64,000 nt of DNA from DATCJA01 sp963734635 (GTDB taxonomy: Bacteria > Acidobacteriota > Vicinamibacteria > Vicinamibacterales > UBA2999): NCBI GenBank assembly GCA_963734635.1, contig CAVTIA010000006.1, positions 411,074-475,073 on the forward strand. The letters run 5' to 3'. The position numbers and the translations under genes are program-made. Shown in pieces: positions 9,506-18,115 of the stretch (position 1 is its first letter; every line of letters begins with the position of its first letter). The notes below the pieces were generated by a model, which searched no databases, was not told the DNA's origin, and was given only the letters and a program-made list of their open reading frames with translations.

Positions 9506-10402
9506 ATGACCATGTTCCGGGTACGTGCAAACGCGATCGTTGTGTCGGCGTCGCTGCTCGCTGCGGCCGGCTGCGGCCTCTTCGACAAGGACGAATCACC
9601 GACCGCGCCATCCGCGCCCGGTGCGCCGGCGGCAAATGCAGCAGTCCGTTACACGGCCATCGGCGCCAGTGACGCGATCGGAGTCGGGGCGAGCGTGGTG
9701 TGTGTACCGTTTTCCCAGTGCGAGAACGGCACCGGCTATGTGCCGGTGCTGACGCGGCGAGTCGGCGCCACTCGAGAGGTAACGCTGACAAACCTGGGGA
9801 TCCCCGCTTCCGTGCTCAGCCCGGCCATCCACCAGATCGCGCAGGCGAACGGGCGCGACATCCCGGCCAATTTCGTCGATCGCGAGCTGCCGTTTGTGCC
9901 AACCAATGCGACGCTCGTGACGATTTTCGGGGGCGCAAACGACACGAATGCGCTGGCCGAGGCGATCGAGAAAGGCGCGGCTGGCAACGACCTGCGGGGC
10001 TACATTGCCACGCAGGTTCGGGCATTCGGCGCCGACTACGACCGGCTCGTTCGCGGAGTCCGCTCTCGGGCGCCCGATGCTTTCATCATCGTCGTCAACG
10101 TGCCCAACATGGCGGGATTGCCGTATGCTGTGGGACTTTCAGCGTCGCGCCGACAGGTGCTTCAGGCGATTGCTGTCGGCTTTGCGCGCGAAGCCAACCG
10201 TCAAGCCGGCGCCGGCGTGGTCGTGCTCGATCTCCTCTGCGATCCGCAGGTGTACGACCGTGGACGTTTTTCTTCTGACGGCTTCCACCCTAACGACGCC
10301 GGTTACGCGTATCTGGCGGAGCGGCTGCTCGCGATCGTGAATGGCGCGACTCCACCGGTTGCCTCGTCGTGCAGCCAGATGACTCTGGTGCCGGCGCTAT
10401 AG
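9506..10402 (+). CDS. SGNH/GDSL-family hydrolase lipoprotein
   Basis: The ATG at 9506 gives 298 residues with a lipoprotein signal (ASLLAAAGCG, Cys near residue 23), so the protein is probably anchored to a membrane outside the cytoplasm. The SGNH block I reads AIGASDAIGVGAS (serine of GxSD), the Asn block is FGGANDTNAL, and the catalytic Asp-His block is SDGFHPNDAGYAYLAE. These give the Ser-Asp-His triad of an esterase/lipase-like enzyme. A Pro/Ala-rich linker follows the lipobox. The substrate (acylated sugar, lipid or peptidoglycan) cannot be decided. It is divergently arranged with the YdjM-like gene. Confidence 0.87.
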   Translation: MTMFRVRANAIVVSASLLAAAGCGLFDKDESPTAPSAPGAPAANAAVRYTAIGASDAIGVGASVVCVPFSQCENGTGYVPVLTRRVGATREVTLTNLGIPASVLSPAIHQIAQANGRDIPANFVDRELPFVPTNATLVTIFGGANDTNALAEAIEKGAAGNDLRGYIATQVRAFGADYDRLVRGVRSRAPDAFIIVVNVPNMAGLPYAVGLSASRRQVLQAIAVGFAREANRQAGAGVVVLDLLCDPQVYDRGRFSSDGFHPNDAGYAYLAERLLAIVNGATPPVASSCSQMTLVPAL

Positions 10403-10427
10403 GCGTCGACCAGATCGTTCGCATCGT

Positions 10428-10504
10428 CAACCTCCAACTGCCAATTCGCAAGTCCCCAATCGTGTTCCGACACTTGGGACTTGGAAGTTGGACGTTGGGA
10501 GTTG
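10428..10504. repeat. Heptamer-repeat hairpin element between convergent genes
   Basis: The right arm (10474-10504) is four successive heptamers of the form TTGGNNN (TTGGGAC, TTGGAAG, TTGGACG, TTGGGAG). The left arm (10428-10459) is a CAANNNN heptamer series and is largely complementary. A 14-base loop separates them. The whole can fold into an imperfect stem of about 31 pairs. It lies between the SGNH gene and the convergent AMMECR1 gene, where it could act as a two-way terminator. There is no T-run. Confidence 0.8.
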
Positions 10505-10505
10505 T

Positions 10506-11090
10506 TCAGACCTGAGTCAGCTCTCCGAACACCTGCGCTTCGAATACGAACAGGCGTGCGCCGTGCAGCCATGCGTCAGAGGCCAGCGTCGCTTTCTGAC
10601 ACGTGTGCGCCACGAACGTCTCTCGATCCCAGCCCTGCTCCGTGGCAACCTGGGGCAGCAGCAAGCCGCGGCGACGGCCCTGTTCGACGATCAATCCGTG
10701 GCGACCGAGCTCGATCTCCGTAATGGACCGCACCTCACGCTCAGGCGTCAGCACTGAAATCTCGATTTCAATTTCGTCCAGCTCGGGAGCGGAGACAGGC
10801 TCAAAACGCGGGTCGGAATCAGCCACGGATCCAGCCAGATGCACAACCGTCTCTGCCAACGGGTCGTGCGTTTCGATTCGTCCGAGACATCCGCGAAGCT
10901 CCCCACGACAGTGGATGGTGACGAAGGCGCCGCAGGGCCGATCGAGCTCACCTCCATGCTCTGCCAGCGGCGGCGCTTGTCGGCGCACGCGCGCCTCGAG
11001 CGCCCGACGCGCGAGCGTCAACAATCGCTGCTGATCCTCCCGGCCGATCATCTCGAGGCCGGTTCCGGTTGCGCGCCGGTTGTCTGTCAC
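10506..11090 (-). CDS. amrA: AmmeMemoRadiSam system protein A (AMMECR1 domain)
   Basis: The preferred start is the GTG at 11090, overlapping the MEMO1 stop (GTGA) and giving 194 residues. AMMECR1 motifs are present: AFVTIHCRGELRGCLGRIE, the SDPRFEPV segment, a conserved EIEISVL strand, GLLLPQVATEQGWD, and a final cysteine in AHTCQKA. The family occurs with MEMO and a radical SAM protein; the molecular function of that system is unresolved. An internal ATG 13 codons downstream is an alternative start. It is translationally coupled to the MEMO1 gene. Confidence 0.92.
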   Translation of the reverse strand: MTDNRRATGTGLEMIGREDQQRLLTLARRALEARVRRQAPPLAEHGGELDRPCGAFVTIHCRGELRGCLGRIETHDPLAETVVHLAGSVADSDPRFEPVSAPELDEIEIEISVLTPEREVRSITEIELGRHGLIVEQGRRRGLLLPQVATEQGWDRETFVAHTCQKATLASDAWLHGARLFVFEAQVFGELTQV

Positions 11091-11923
11091 CAAATTGCAG
11101 CCGCCATGTAGCCCACTACGGCTGACTTGTCGCCGGAGACGTCGCCCGAATCGCCGTATTGCAGCACTTGAGACCGCGTGCATCCAAGCTGAGACGCGGC
11201 AGAGAGGACCGATACCATCGGACCGCCTCCGCAGGCGTGTCTTGGCTCGTGTTCGAGTGCGTCCATCAGACGCTCAGCGCTGAATTCGGCGACGCATTGC
11301 AGGACGACGGCGTCCAGTCTCGATGCGGTTTCGGCGTCTTCATAGTGTGACAAGTCACTGCTCGCGACGATCAGCACGTCGCGTTCGCCGTGCGCTTCGA
11401 GGGCGTCAGCAAGCGTCCGGCCGAGATCGCGAGCCGTGGCACGCGTCTGGGACCCCATCACGAGCGGCACAATAGGAACGTTCGGCAGCAATCGAGCGAT
11501 GAATGGCAACTGCATTTCGAGCGAATGCTCCCGACTATGTGCCGCAGGGCGTTCGGTGACGTCTCGTGAGCGTTCGGCGATCGCGACAGCCAGCTCCTCC
11601 GCGACCGGCACGTCGCCGAACGGAGTTTCCCACGCACCACGGGGCCAGATCGACACGCCCTGAAAAGCCACGAAGTGCGACGGCCCCACGAGCACCACAG
11701 CTGAATATTGACATTCACGCACCAGCGCGTATGCGTATGCGGCAACGGGTCCCGAATACATGAGGCCGGCGTGTGGCGCGATCAGCGCACGTGGATACGG
11801 ATTTTGCGACGCCGACGCAACAGCCGCGAGGTGCTCGTCGACGGCGGCCTCGAGCTGCGCCTGGTTGTTCGGATACCAGCTGCCCGCTACGGCCGCCGGC
11901 CTCACGTCGCGCCGTGGCATCAT
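11087..11923 (-). CDS. amrB: AmmeMemoRadiSam system protein B (MEMO1 family)
   Basis: This 278-residue protein resembles extradiol dioxygenases and human MEMO. Recognisable elements are RPAAVAGSWYPNN at the start, the LIAPHAGLMYSGPVAAYAYA metal-ligand histidine block, VVLVGPSHFV, REHSLEMQLPF (second His), and IVASSDLSHYE near the C-terminus. His residues equivalent to the copper/iron ligands are kept. It is the first gene of the pair with amrA. The radical SAM partner is not in this window. Confidence 0.93.
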   Translation of the reverse strand: MMPRRDVRPAAVAGSWYPNNQAQLEAAVDEHLAAVASASQNPYPRALIAPHAGLMYSGPVAAYAYALVRECQYSAVVLVGPSHFVAFQGVSIWPRGAWETPFGDVPVAEELAVAIAERSRDVTERPAAHSREHSLEMQLPFIARLLPNVPIVPLVMGSQTRATARDLGRTLADALEAHGERDVLIVASSDLSHYEDAETASRLDAVVLQCVAEFSAERLMDALEHEPRHACGGGPMVSVLSAASQLGCTRSQVLQYGDSGDVSGDKSAVVGYMAAAIW

Positions 11924-12012
11924 CTGGACCGCTTACCGCCTTCTACTACAAATCGGGTGTGCATTCATCCGGGCGGTCCAGAGGCGCGCGGAACGCGCCC
12001 AGAGACGCTGCT

Positions 12013-12062
12013 AACCAGTCATGGGCGCTTCGGGGAACGCGGGACAGTGCCCATGACTGGTT
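12013..12062. repeat. Perfect 14-bp inverted repeat (REP-like extragenic palindrome)
   Basis: Arms AACCAGTCATGGGC (12013-12026) and its exact complement (12049-12062) enclose a 22-base GC-rich loop that itself contains GGGACAGT. The element ends a few bases before the gatC start and lies upstream of amrB on the other side. Its shape resembles REP-type palindromes mobilised by RAYT transposases, though no RAYT gene is in this window. It could also act as a terminator or block read-through between the divergent genes. Confidence 0.75.
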
Positions 12063-12084
12063 TGCGATGATAGCATCGCCGATC

Positions 12085-12384
12085 ATGCCTCCTGTCCTTA
12101 CCGTCGCGGACGTCGAGCGGATAGCCGCGCTCGCACAGCTCGAACTGACCACAGACGAAAAGCAGCTCTTCACACGCCAGCTCGCTGACATCGTGGCATA
12201 TGCCCAGCAGGTGCAGGCGCTCGACACGAGTGGAGTAGCGGCGACGGCTCATGTCTACATCGATGAGCCGACCGAGCGAGACGACGAGCCCCGGCCCTGT
12301 CTCCCGCTCGATGAGGTGCTCGCCAATGCACCGGATGCAGCGCTCGAGGCGGGCCTTTTCCGTGTGCCGCGGGTCATTGGCTGA
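12085..12384 (+). CDS. gatC: Asp-tRNA(Asn)/Glu-tRNA(Gln) amidotransferase subunit GatC
   Basis: This 99-residue subunit of the GatCAB complex helps fold GatA. It begins PPVLTVADVERIAALAQLELT and contains LADIVAYAQQVQALDT and a C-terminal LFRVPRVIG tail, all typical of GatC. The ATG at 12085 is preferred to an in-frame ATG at 12067 because of family length. The stop lies inside the gatA start region, so the pair is coupled. gatB is not in the window. Confidence 0.93.
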   Translation: MPPVLTVADVERIAALAQLELTTDEKQLFTRQLADIVAYAQQVQALDTSGVAATAHVYIDEPTERDDEPRPCLPLDEVLANAPDAALEAGLFRVPRVIG

Positions 12385-13856
12385 CATCCTGGAATCGAGC
12401 GTCCGAACGATTCGCGACGCGGTCGCCGCCGGCGAAGTCTCGGCCGTGGAAGTCTGCCGAACGTGCCTCGAGCGGCTTGAGGCCGTCAACAGCACGTTGA
12501 ACGCGTTCAACACGATTGCCGCAGACCGCGCGCTGGAACGCGCCGCCGAGATCGATCGGCGCCGCGCCGCGGGCGACACCCTGGGACCACTCGCGGGCGT
12601 GCCCGTAGCGATCAAGGACAACCTGTGTGTTCGCGGCATGCGGACGACCGCTTCTTCGCGCATCCTCGAACAATTCATTCCTCCCGTACGACGCCACGGT
12701 GGTGCAGCGTATCGAGAACGCCGGAGCGGTCATCGTCGGCAAGACCAACTGCGACGAGTTCGCAATGGGCTCGTCGAATGAGAACTCCGCATTTGGTCCC
12801 GTGCGCAATCCGTGGGCAACCGATCGCACGCCCGGCGGCTCGAGCGGCGGCTCGGCCGCGGCGGTTGCGGCTCGATGCGTGCCGCTGGCGCTTGGGTCCG
12901 ATACCGGCGGATCCATCAGGCAGCCCGCGGCCTTTTGCGGGGTCGTCGGCCTGAAGCCAACGTACGGGCGCGTATCGCGGTACGGTCTTCTCGCCTTCGC
13001 CTCGTCGCTCGATCAGATCGGGCCGATCAGCCGCTCAGCCGCGGATGCGGCGGTGGCGCTCGGGGTGCTCGCTGGTGGCGATGTGGCGGATGCCACCGCG
13101 TCGCGTCAGCCGGTTCCCGATTTTTCGGCCAGCCTCACCGGCGACGTCACGGGCGTCCGAATCGGCGTGCCGAGCGCCTTCATCGCAGAAGGTGTGGACG
13201 AAGGTGTCCGTCGTGCGTTCGAGACCGCGCTCGAGACACTTGAACGCGCGGGCGCGACGCTCGTCGATATCGGTCTGCCGCATGCGCGGTATGCAATTCC
13301 GGTGTATTACCTCGTCGCCACAGCGGAGGCGAGCTCGAATTTGGCGCGCTACGACGGTGTCAGGTACGGCCATCGTTCCTCGCACCTCGGCGACGACGGG
13401 CTCAAGGCGATGTATTCCCGGACGCGCGACGAAGGATTTGGTCCCGAAGTCAAACGGCGGATCATGCTGGGCACGTACGTCTTGAGTGCAGGCTATTACG
13501 ACGCGTTCTACCTGAAAGCCCAGCAGGTGCGAACGCTGCTTCGAAAGGACTACCAGCAGGCATTCGAACAGGTCGACGTCGTGGCCATGCCGACGAGCCC
13601 GATACCGCCGTTCCGGCTCGGCGAAAAGACCGAGGACCCTTTGCAGATGTATCTGGCTGATGTCTTTACGGTCAGCGCAAACCTGGCGGGACTGCCCGCG
13701 ATCAGCATCCCGTGCGGCTTCGTCGAACGAAACGAACGTCTTCCAGTGGGCCTTCAGTTGACCGGCAGGCTGTTCGACGAATCAACGCTGCTGCGGGTGG
13801 CAGACGCGTACGAGCGGATCACCTCGTGGCGCACGTACGCGCCTCCGCTTACTTGA
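12377..13856 (+). CDS. gatA: Asp/Glu-tRNA amidotransferase subunit GatA (one frameshift)
   Basis: The probable TTG start at 12377 (LADILESS...) overlaps gatC. The frame breaks near 12685-12690, between IPP and YDATVVQRIENAG, and resumes in the next frame to 13856, for about 492 residues in total. The amidase signature is intact: Lys of VAIKDN, GGSSGGSAAAVAA with the cis-Ser, and SDTGGSIRQPAAF with the nucleophilic Ser. It hydrolyses glutamine to transamidate mischarged tRNA in the cytoplasm. Because the gene is usually essential in organisms lacking AsnRS/GlnRS, the shift is probably a sequence error. It converges on surE with an 8-base tail overlap. Confidence 0.93.
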
Positions 13857-14701
13857 AGATTGCTCGAAGCGCGTCGAACTGAGCCGGATCCGTCTCGTCC
13901 ACGCTCATCGGCGTGACGGATACCCATCCGTTTTCCACCGCCCAGAAGTCCGTACCCTCCGGTTGTGGCGGGCTCTTTCGTTCGCTGTAGACATTCCAGT
14001 AGATTGTGCGCCCCGACGGGTGCTTCATTTCCGACAAAACTCTCCGCTCCCGTGCGCACGGCGCCTTGCCGCGTGATCATGTACCCCTTGTAGCCGCCCG
14101 TCGGTACCGCGGGGATGTTCACGTTGAGGAACGTGTTCGGCGGAAGTCCGTACTGCTTTACGCGACGCGCGACCCATACCACCTCTTCGGCCGCGAACAC
14201 GAGATCACGAGGAAAGGCGGCCCCAGACATGGACGCCGCAATCGCGGGAATGCCGTGCACAGCCGCTTCGCGCGCGGCGCCGACCGTGCCGGACACGTGC
14301 GTGGATAGACCGAGGTTGTACTCAGTATTGACCCCAGACACCACGAGGTCCGGAAGTGGCATCACGACATTTCGAATCGCGATGTTCACCGCACTGGCGG
14401 GGGTGGCGGTGAGCCCGATTGCGGGGAGCCCATTGGGCAACGTCAAATCCTGGCGGAAGACCGGTTCGGTCGTGACGATCGAGTGCGCTTTCCCCGTCTG
14501 ATTCTCCGCTGGTGCCACGATGATTGGCGTTCCGATCGCTTGAAGTGCCTGTGCAACGGCAGCAATCCCGGGCGCCCGCACTCCATCATCATTGGTCACG
14601 AGAATGCGGTACGGTGGCGGTTGACGGAATTGCTGCGCGCCGGCAGGTGCCAGAAGGCAGACCGCGACCAGGAGAACGAGAAGGGTGCGGTACTTATGCA
14701 T
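13849..14701 (-). CDS. surE: Exported SurE-type 5'/3'-nucleotidase (one frameshift)
   Basis: The ATG at 14701 opens MHKYRTLLVLLVAVCLLAPA, a clear signal peptide, then the SurE fold: ILVTNDDGVRAPGI (acidic metal ligands), a PAENQTGKAHSIV block, and VVSGVNTEYNLG. The frame slips near 14030 (after ESFVG). The true C-terminus (TDFWAVENGWVSVTPMSVD to FK stop) is in the neighbouring frame, for about 283 residues. SurE is normally cytoplasmic, so an exported copy is noteworthy. It probably removes phosphate from nucleotides or short oligonucleotides in the periplasm. The slip is probably an indel error. Confidence 0.9.
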
Positions 14702-14718
14702 GCGGCGAGATTACCAGA

Positions 14719-14997
14719 TTAGGAGCTCTCCCCACCGCCTTGGGGCAGATCGTAAAGGACGAGACCCTGACGGACTTCCTCCATCGCGATGCGCTCCGCT
14801 TTGTGCGGCTGCACACGGTGGACCTCCGCAGGACCATCCGACTCGAGACGCGGGAGCGCGCCTCGGCGAAGCTGTTTGGCACGCATGGCGGCGATGTCCA
14901 CGAACAGGAATCGACTGTCTATCGGTGGAGCCTTCGGGCGCGGCGCAGGAGGCGCCTCGGATTCGGTCGGAGACCCAATCGCGTCGTTGGTTTCCAT
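14719..14997 (-). CDS. rpoZ: RNA polymerase omega subunit
   Basis: This 92-residue protein carries the omega core in the form seen in Acidobacteria: SRFLFVDIAAMRAKQLRRGA, then KAERIAMEEVRQGLVLYDLP. The N-terminal 25 residues are Pro/Glu-rich and variable. Omega binds the beta-prime subunit, aids RNA polymerase assembly, and in many bacteria forms part of the ppGpp site. It lies between the hsp20 gene and surE on the same strand, separated from hsp20 by a heptamer-type tract. Confidence 0.88.
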   Translation of the reverse strand: METNDAIGSPTESEAPPAPRPKAPPIDSRFLFVDIAAMRAKQLRRGALPRLESDGPAEVHRVQPHKAERIAMEEVRQGLVLYDLPQGGGESS

Positions 14998-15056
14998 AAG
15001 GACTGAGACTACATCAAACAGGCGTGATCAGGGCACAGTGGCGAAACGAGAAGGAA

Positions 15057-15100
15057 GATGGGGATCCGAGGTCATCCCCGAATCCCCGATTCCCAGTCCC
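15057..15100. repeat. Heptamer-like ATCCCCG tract with short complementary arm
   Basis: On the plus strand 15071-15100 is a run of roughly 7-base units related to ATCCCCG and ATTCCCA. The segment 15057-15067 (GATGGGGATCC) is complementary to the first unit and can close a small hairpin. The tract occupies the gap between hsp20 and rpoZ. Period and arm layout match the other heptamer elements in this window. Confidence 0.6.
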
Positions 15101-15115
15101 GCTCGGAGCGGCGAG

Positions 15116-15562
15116 CTATGCGGCGACTTCGACGTTGACCGTGCGAGGCTTCGCTTCCTCACGGAACGGCAGCTTGACCGCGAGAATGCCGTTCTTGTAT
15201 TCCGCTCCAACTTTCGAGGCGTCCACGGTATTCGGCAGCGTGAACGAGCGACTGAAGGCTCCGTAGCGCCGCTCCACCCGGCGGAATTGCTCTTCCTTGA
15301 TCTCGCTCGGGAGCTTCCGCTCGCCACGGATGGTCAGCGTGTTGTTCTCGACGGTGACCTCGATGTCTTCGCGAGTGAGGTCGGGAAGCTCCGCCTTCAC
15401 TACGAGATCATGACTGTCCGTCTCGTAAATGTCGACAGCCGGAACCCAGCCTGGCCGCCCGGTCACCTCTTCATCCCGCAGGTAGATGTCGCCGAACAGG
15501 CGGTTCATCCGATCCTGCAGCGTTGCAAACTCACGAAACGGGTCCAAACGCGCAATAGCCAT
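15116..15562 (-). CDS. Hsp20/alpha-crystallin small heat-shock protein
   Basis: This 148-residue holdase chaperone has the N-terminal segment LDPFREFATLQDRMNRLFGD. The alpha-crystallin domain runs over residues ~45-135 (VPAVDIYETDSHDLVVKAEL, then the GVLTIRG-like NNTLTIRGER). The conserved A-x-x-x-N-G-I/V-L element reads AEYKNGILAVKLP. Of two adjacent ATGs, the one at 15562 has the better spacing to GGAGGAG. It follows dnaK by about 55 bases on the same strand and is probably co-transcribed in a heat-shock unit. Confidence 0.95.
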   Translation of the reverse strand: MAIARLDPFREFATLQDRMNRLFGDIYLRDEEVTGRPGWVPAVDIYETDSHDLVVKAELPDLTREDIEVTVENNTLTIRGERKLPSEIKEEQFRRVERRYGAFSRSFTLPNTVDASKVGAEYKNGILAVKLPFREEAKPRTVNVEVAA

Positions 15563-15617
15563 CATCTTCTCCTCCAGGGCGGCGCAAGACGTCCGCCTTC
15601 GTTCATTCATCACTCGT

Positions 15618-17486
15618 TCATGCATCGACGACTTCGCCGTCCTTGACGTTGTCGCCGGTACTTGCCGCCGCGTGTGCGGCGTTAGCCTGTGAAAGCTTGT
15701 AGAGCTGCTCGGCTATGGCGTGCGAGGCCTTCTGCAGCATGTCGGTGGCCCGTCGAATCGCTTGCACGTCTTCGCCTCGGGACACTTCGCGCAATTCAGT
15801 GATCGCGCGTTCGGTCTGACCTACGTCGGCGCCTGGCAGGCGATCCCGGTTTTCGTTGACGGTCTTCTCGACAGCGTACGCCAGCGCGTCGGCCTGGTTG
15901 CGCGCTTCGATCAGATCGCGGCGCGTCTGATCCTCGGCGGCGTGCGCCTCGGCGTCCTTCACCATGCGATCGACGTCGTCCTTACTCAGACCCGACGATC
16001 CGCTGATCGTGATCTTCTGTTCCGTTCCAGTTGCGACGTCTTTGGCCGCGACGTTGACGATGCCGTTTGCGTCGATATCGAAGGCCACCTCGATTTGCGG
16101 CAATCCGCGCGGCGCTGGCGGGATGCCCACCAGATGAAAGCGTCCCAGGGTGCGGTTGTCTCGCGCCATTTGGCGCTCGCCCTGAAGAACGTGCACTTCG
16201 ACACTCGTCTGGTTGTCCGTTGCGGTCGAAAACACTTCGCTCTTGCGCATCGGAATCGTGGTGTTCCGCGGAATCAACGTCGTCATCACGCCGCCAAGCG
16301 TCTCGATACCGAGCGAGAGAGGTGTGACGTCGAGCAGCAGCACGTCCTTGACTTCGCCTTTCAGCACGCCCGCCTGTATTGCGGCGCCCACAGCGACGAC
16401 CTCGTCCGGGTTGACGCCTTTGTGCGGTTCCTTGCCGAAAAAGTCCTTCACCAGCTGCTGAATCTTGGGCACGCGGGTTGAGCCGCCAACGAGCACGACT
16501 TCGTCGATATCCGATGGCTTCAACCCCGCATCTGCGAGCGCCTGCCGGAGGGGCACCATCGAGCGCTGCAGCAGGTCGTCGACGAGTTGCTCAAACTTCG
16601 CGCGCGTCAGCTTCATCTGCAGGTGCTTCGGACCGCTCTGATCCGCCGTAACGAATGGAAGGTTGATGTCGGTTTCGAGCACCGTCGACAGCTCGACCTT
16701 CGCTTTCTCTGCCGCTTCCTTGAGACGCTGGAGCGCCATGCGGTCCTTGCTCAAGTCGATTCCGTCACTCTTCCGGAACTCGGCGACGATCCACTCGATC
16801 ACTCGCTGGTCGAGGTCATCACCACCGAGATGGGTATCGCCGTTCGTGGCTTTTACCTCGACGATGCCCTGGCCCACTTCGAGGATCGAAATGTCGAACG
16901 TGCCGCCGCCAAAGTCGTAGACGGCAATCGTTTCGTCCTTTTTCTTGTCGAGACCGTAGGCGAGCGCCGCGGCAGTAGGTTCGTTGACGATTCGAAGCAC
17001 GTTGAGGCCGGCGATTCTGCCGGCGTCCTTGGTCGCCTGTCGCTGCGCGTCGTTGAAATACGCAGGAACGGTGATGACAGCGTCGGCGATTTTCTGGCCG
17101 AGATAATCTTCGGCCGCAGCCTTCAGCTTCTGAAGCACCATCGCAGAGATTTCCGGCGGCGAATACTTCTTGCCGCGCACCTCGACCCAGGCATCACCGT
17201 TGTCGGCCTTGACGACCTTGTACGGCACGCGAGCGCTCTCGTCAGCGACTTCAGCGTGCTTGCGTCCCATGAAGCGTTTGATTGAGAAGACGGTGTTCTC
17301 GGGGTTGGTGACCGCCTGACGTCTCGCGATCTGGCCGACGAGCCGTTCGCCTTCCTTTGCGAACCCAACCACCGACGATGTCGTGCGAGCGCCTTCCTGG
17401 TTCGCCACGACAACCGGCTCACCTGCTTCCATGACGGCAACGACTGAGTTGGTCGTGCCGAGGTCGATTCCTATGATTTTGCTCAT
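15618..17486 (-). CDS. dnaK: Chaperone DnaK (Hsp70)
   Basis: This 622-residue ATP-dependent chaperone has the full domain order. The ATPase domain holds IGIDLGTTNS, IVNEPTAAALAYG, VYDFGGGTFDISILE and LVGGSTRVP. The substrate-binding domain begins near LLDVTPLSLGIETLGG and is followed by an alpha-helical lid and a charged tail. Start (MSKIIGIDLGTTN) and length are standard. dnaJ and grpE are not adjacent. The gene is divergent from a second hsp20 across a short AT-rich region that holds a likely promoter. Confidence 0.98.
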   Translation of the reverse strand: MSKIIGIDLGTTNSVVAVMEAGEPVVVANQEGARTTSSVVGFAKEGERLVGQIARRQAVTNPENTVFSIKRFMGRKHAEVADESARVPYKVVKADNGDAWVEVRGKKYSPPEISAMVLQKLKAAAEDYLGQKIADAVITVPAYFNDAQRQATKDAGRIAGLNVLRIVNEPTAAALAYGLDKKKDETIAVYDFGGGTFDISILEVGQGIVEVKATNGDTHLGGDDLDQRVIEWIVAEFRKSDGIDLSKDRMALQRLKEAAEKAKVELSTVLETDINLPFVTADQSGPKHLQMKLTRAKFEQLVDDLLQRSMVPLRQALADAGLKPSDIDEVVLVGGSTRVPKIQQLVKDFFGKEPHKGVNPDEVVAVGAAIQAGVLKGEVKDVLLLDVTPLSLGIETLGGVMTTLIPRNTTIPMRKSEVFSTATDNQTSVEVHVLQGERQMARDNRTLGRFHLVGIPPAPRGLPQIEVAFDIDANGIVNVAAKDVATGTEQKITISGSSGLSKDDVDRMVKDAEAHAAEDQTRRDLIEARNQADALAYAVEKTVNENRDRLPGADVGQTERAITELREVSRGEDVQAIRRATDMLQKASHAIAEQLYKLSQANAAHAAASTGDNVKDGEVVDA

Positions 17487-17507
17487 GCGTGATCAGCTCC
17501 GAGAGCC

Positions 17508-17535
17508 ATGATAACAGCATATGAGTAGATATCAA
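17508..17535 (-). promoter_or_regulatory. Probable dnaK promoter, with inverted repeat in the divergent control region
   Basis: On the minus strand TTGATA (complement of 17530-17535) and TATCAT (complement of 17508-17513) are 16 bases apart, about 25 bases upstream of the dnaK start. The promoter lies in a strikingly AT-rich stretch. Arms ATATGAGT (17519-17526) and ACTCATAT (17559-17566) flank it with 32 bases between. A second short palindrome, TTAAAT/ATTTAA, is at 17539-17557. No full CIRCE or HAIR operator is present. Confidence 0.45.
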
Positions 17536-17647
17536 GCATTAAATCTTAGTCATTTAACACTCATATTATCCCGAGACGGACCCGAACGAGCCTCAACGCG
17601 TCGCGCGTCAACGCCGAATCCACTGTGAGATCATGAGGTTCGCGTCG

Positions 17648-18115
17648 ATGGCGCAGTTTTCCCTGATTCCCGCTGACGAGGCGACCGAACTCGCCGATGA
17701 CATCCGACGCCTGCTCGACGAGCTCTCGCGAACGCTTCCGCAGGAGCACCGGGTTTTTTCAGGGGAATGCCACCCTCCGCTCGATGTTCTCGAGACCGAC
17801 GACGCCGTCGAGATCAGCGTCGACGTGGCGGGCGTGCCGGCTGAAGCGCTGCGTGTGCTCTTTCGTGGAGGGGTCGTGTTGATCGTGGGCGAAAAGGCGC
17901 CGCCGGCCGGAAGCGGCGAACTCACCTATCAGCTGGTCGAACGCGAGTTCGGCCGCTTTGTCCGGGCCGTGCGACTCGACGGGGCCGTGAACGCGGGGGG
18001 CGCCAAGGCAACATTCCGTGACGGCGAGCTCGTCATCGTATTGCCGAAGATCGTCGATCGCCGCGGCGCCGCACAGCGCATTCCGGTGACGCTCGCAACC
18101 GAGCCGCGCACGTGA
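17648..18115 (+). CDS. Second Hsp20-family small heat-shock protein
   Basis: The ATG at 17648 (MAQFSLIPADEATELADD) gives 155 residues; an in-frame ATG at 17633 is an alternative. The alpha-crystallin core starts at PPLDVLETDDAVEISVDVAG and ends with AKATFRDGELVIVLPK. It is much more divergent than the dnaK-linked copy: the A-x-x-x-N-G-V-L box is reduced to RDGELVIVLP. It is divergently transcribed from dnaK and overlaps the ymdB start (GTGA), so it heads the long plus-strand operon. Confidence 0.85.
   Translation: MAQFSLIPADEATELADDIRRLLDELSRTLPQEHRVFSGECHPPLDVLETDDAVEISVDVAGVPAEALRVLFRGGVVLIVGEKAPPAGSGELTYQLVEREFGRFVRAVRLDGAVNAGGAKATFRDGELVIVLPKIVDRRGAAQRIPVTLATEPRT

Noticed and set aside
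13754..14037. C-terminal extension of SurE in the unshifted frame
   Set aside because: It diverges from SurE after ESFVG and overlaps gatA; the neighbouring frame gives the normal SurE end.
17550..17566. CIRCE half-site TTAACACTC upstream of dnaK
   Set aside because: The second half-site at 9-base spacing is missing, so HrcA binding is not supported.
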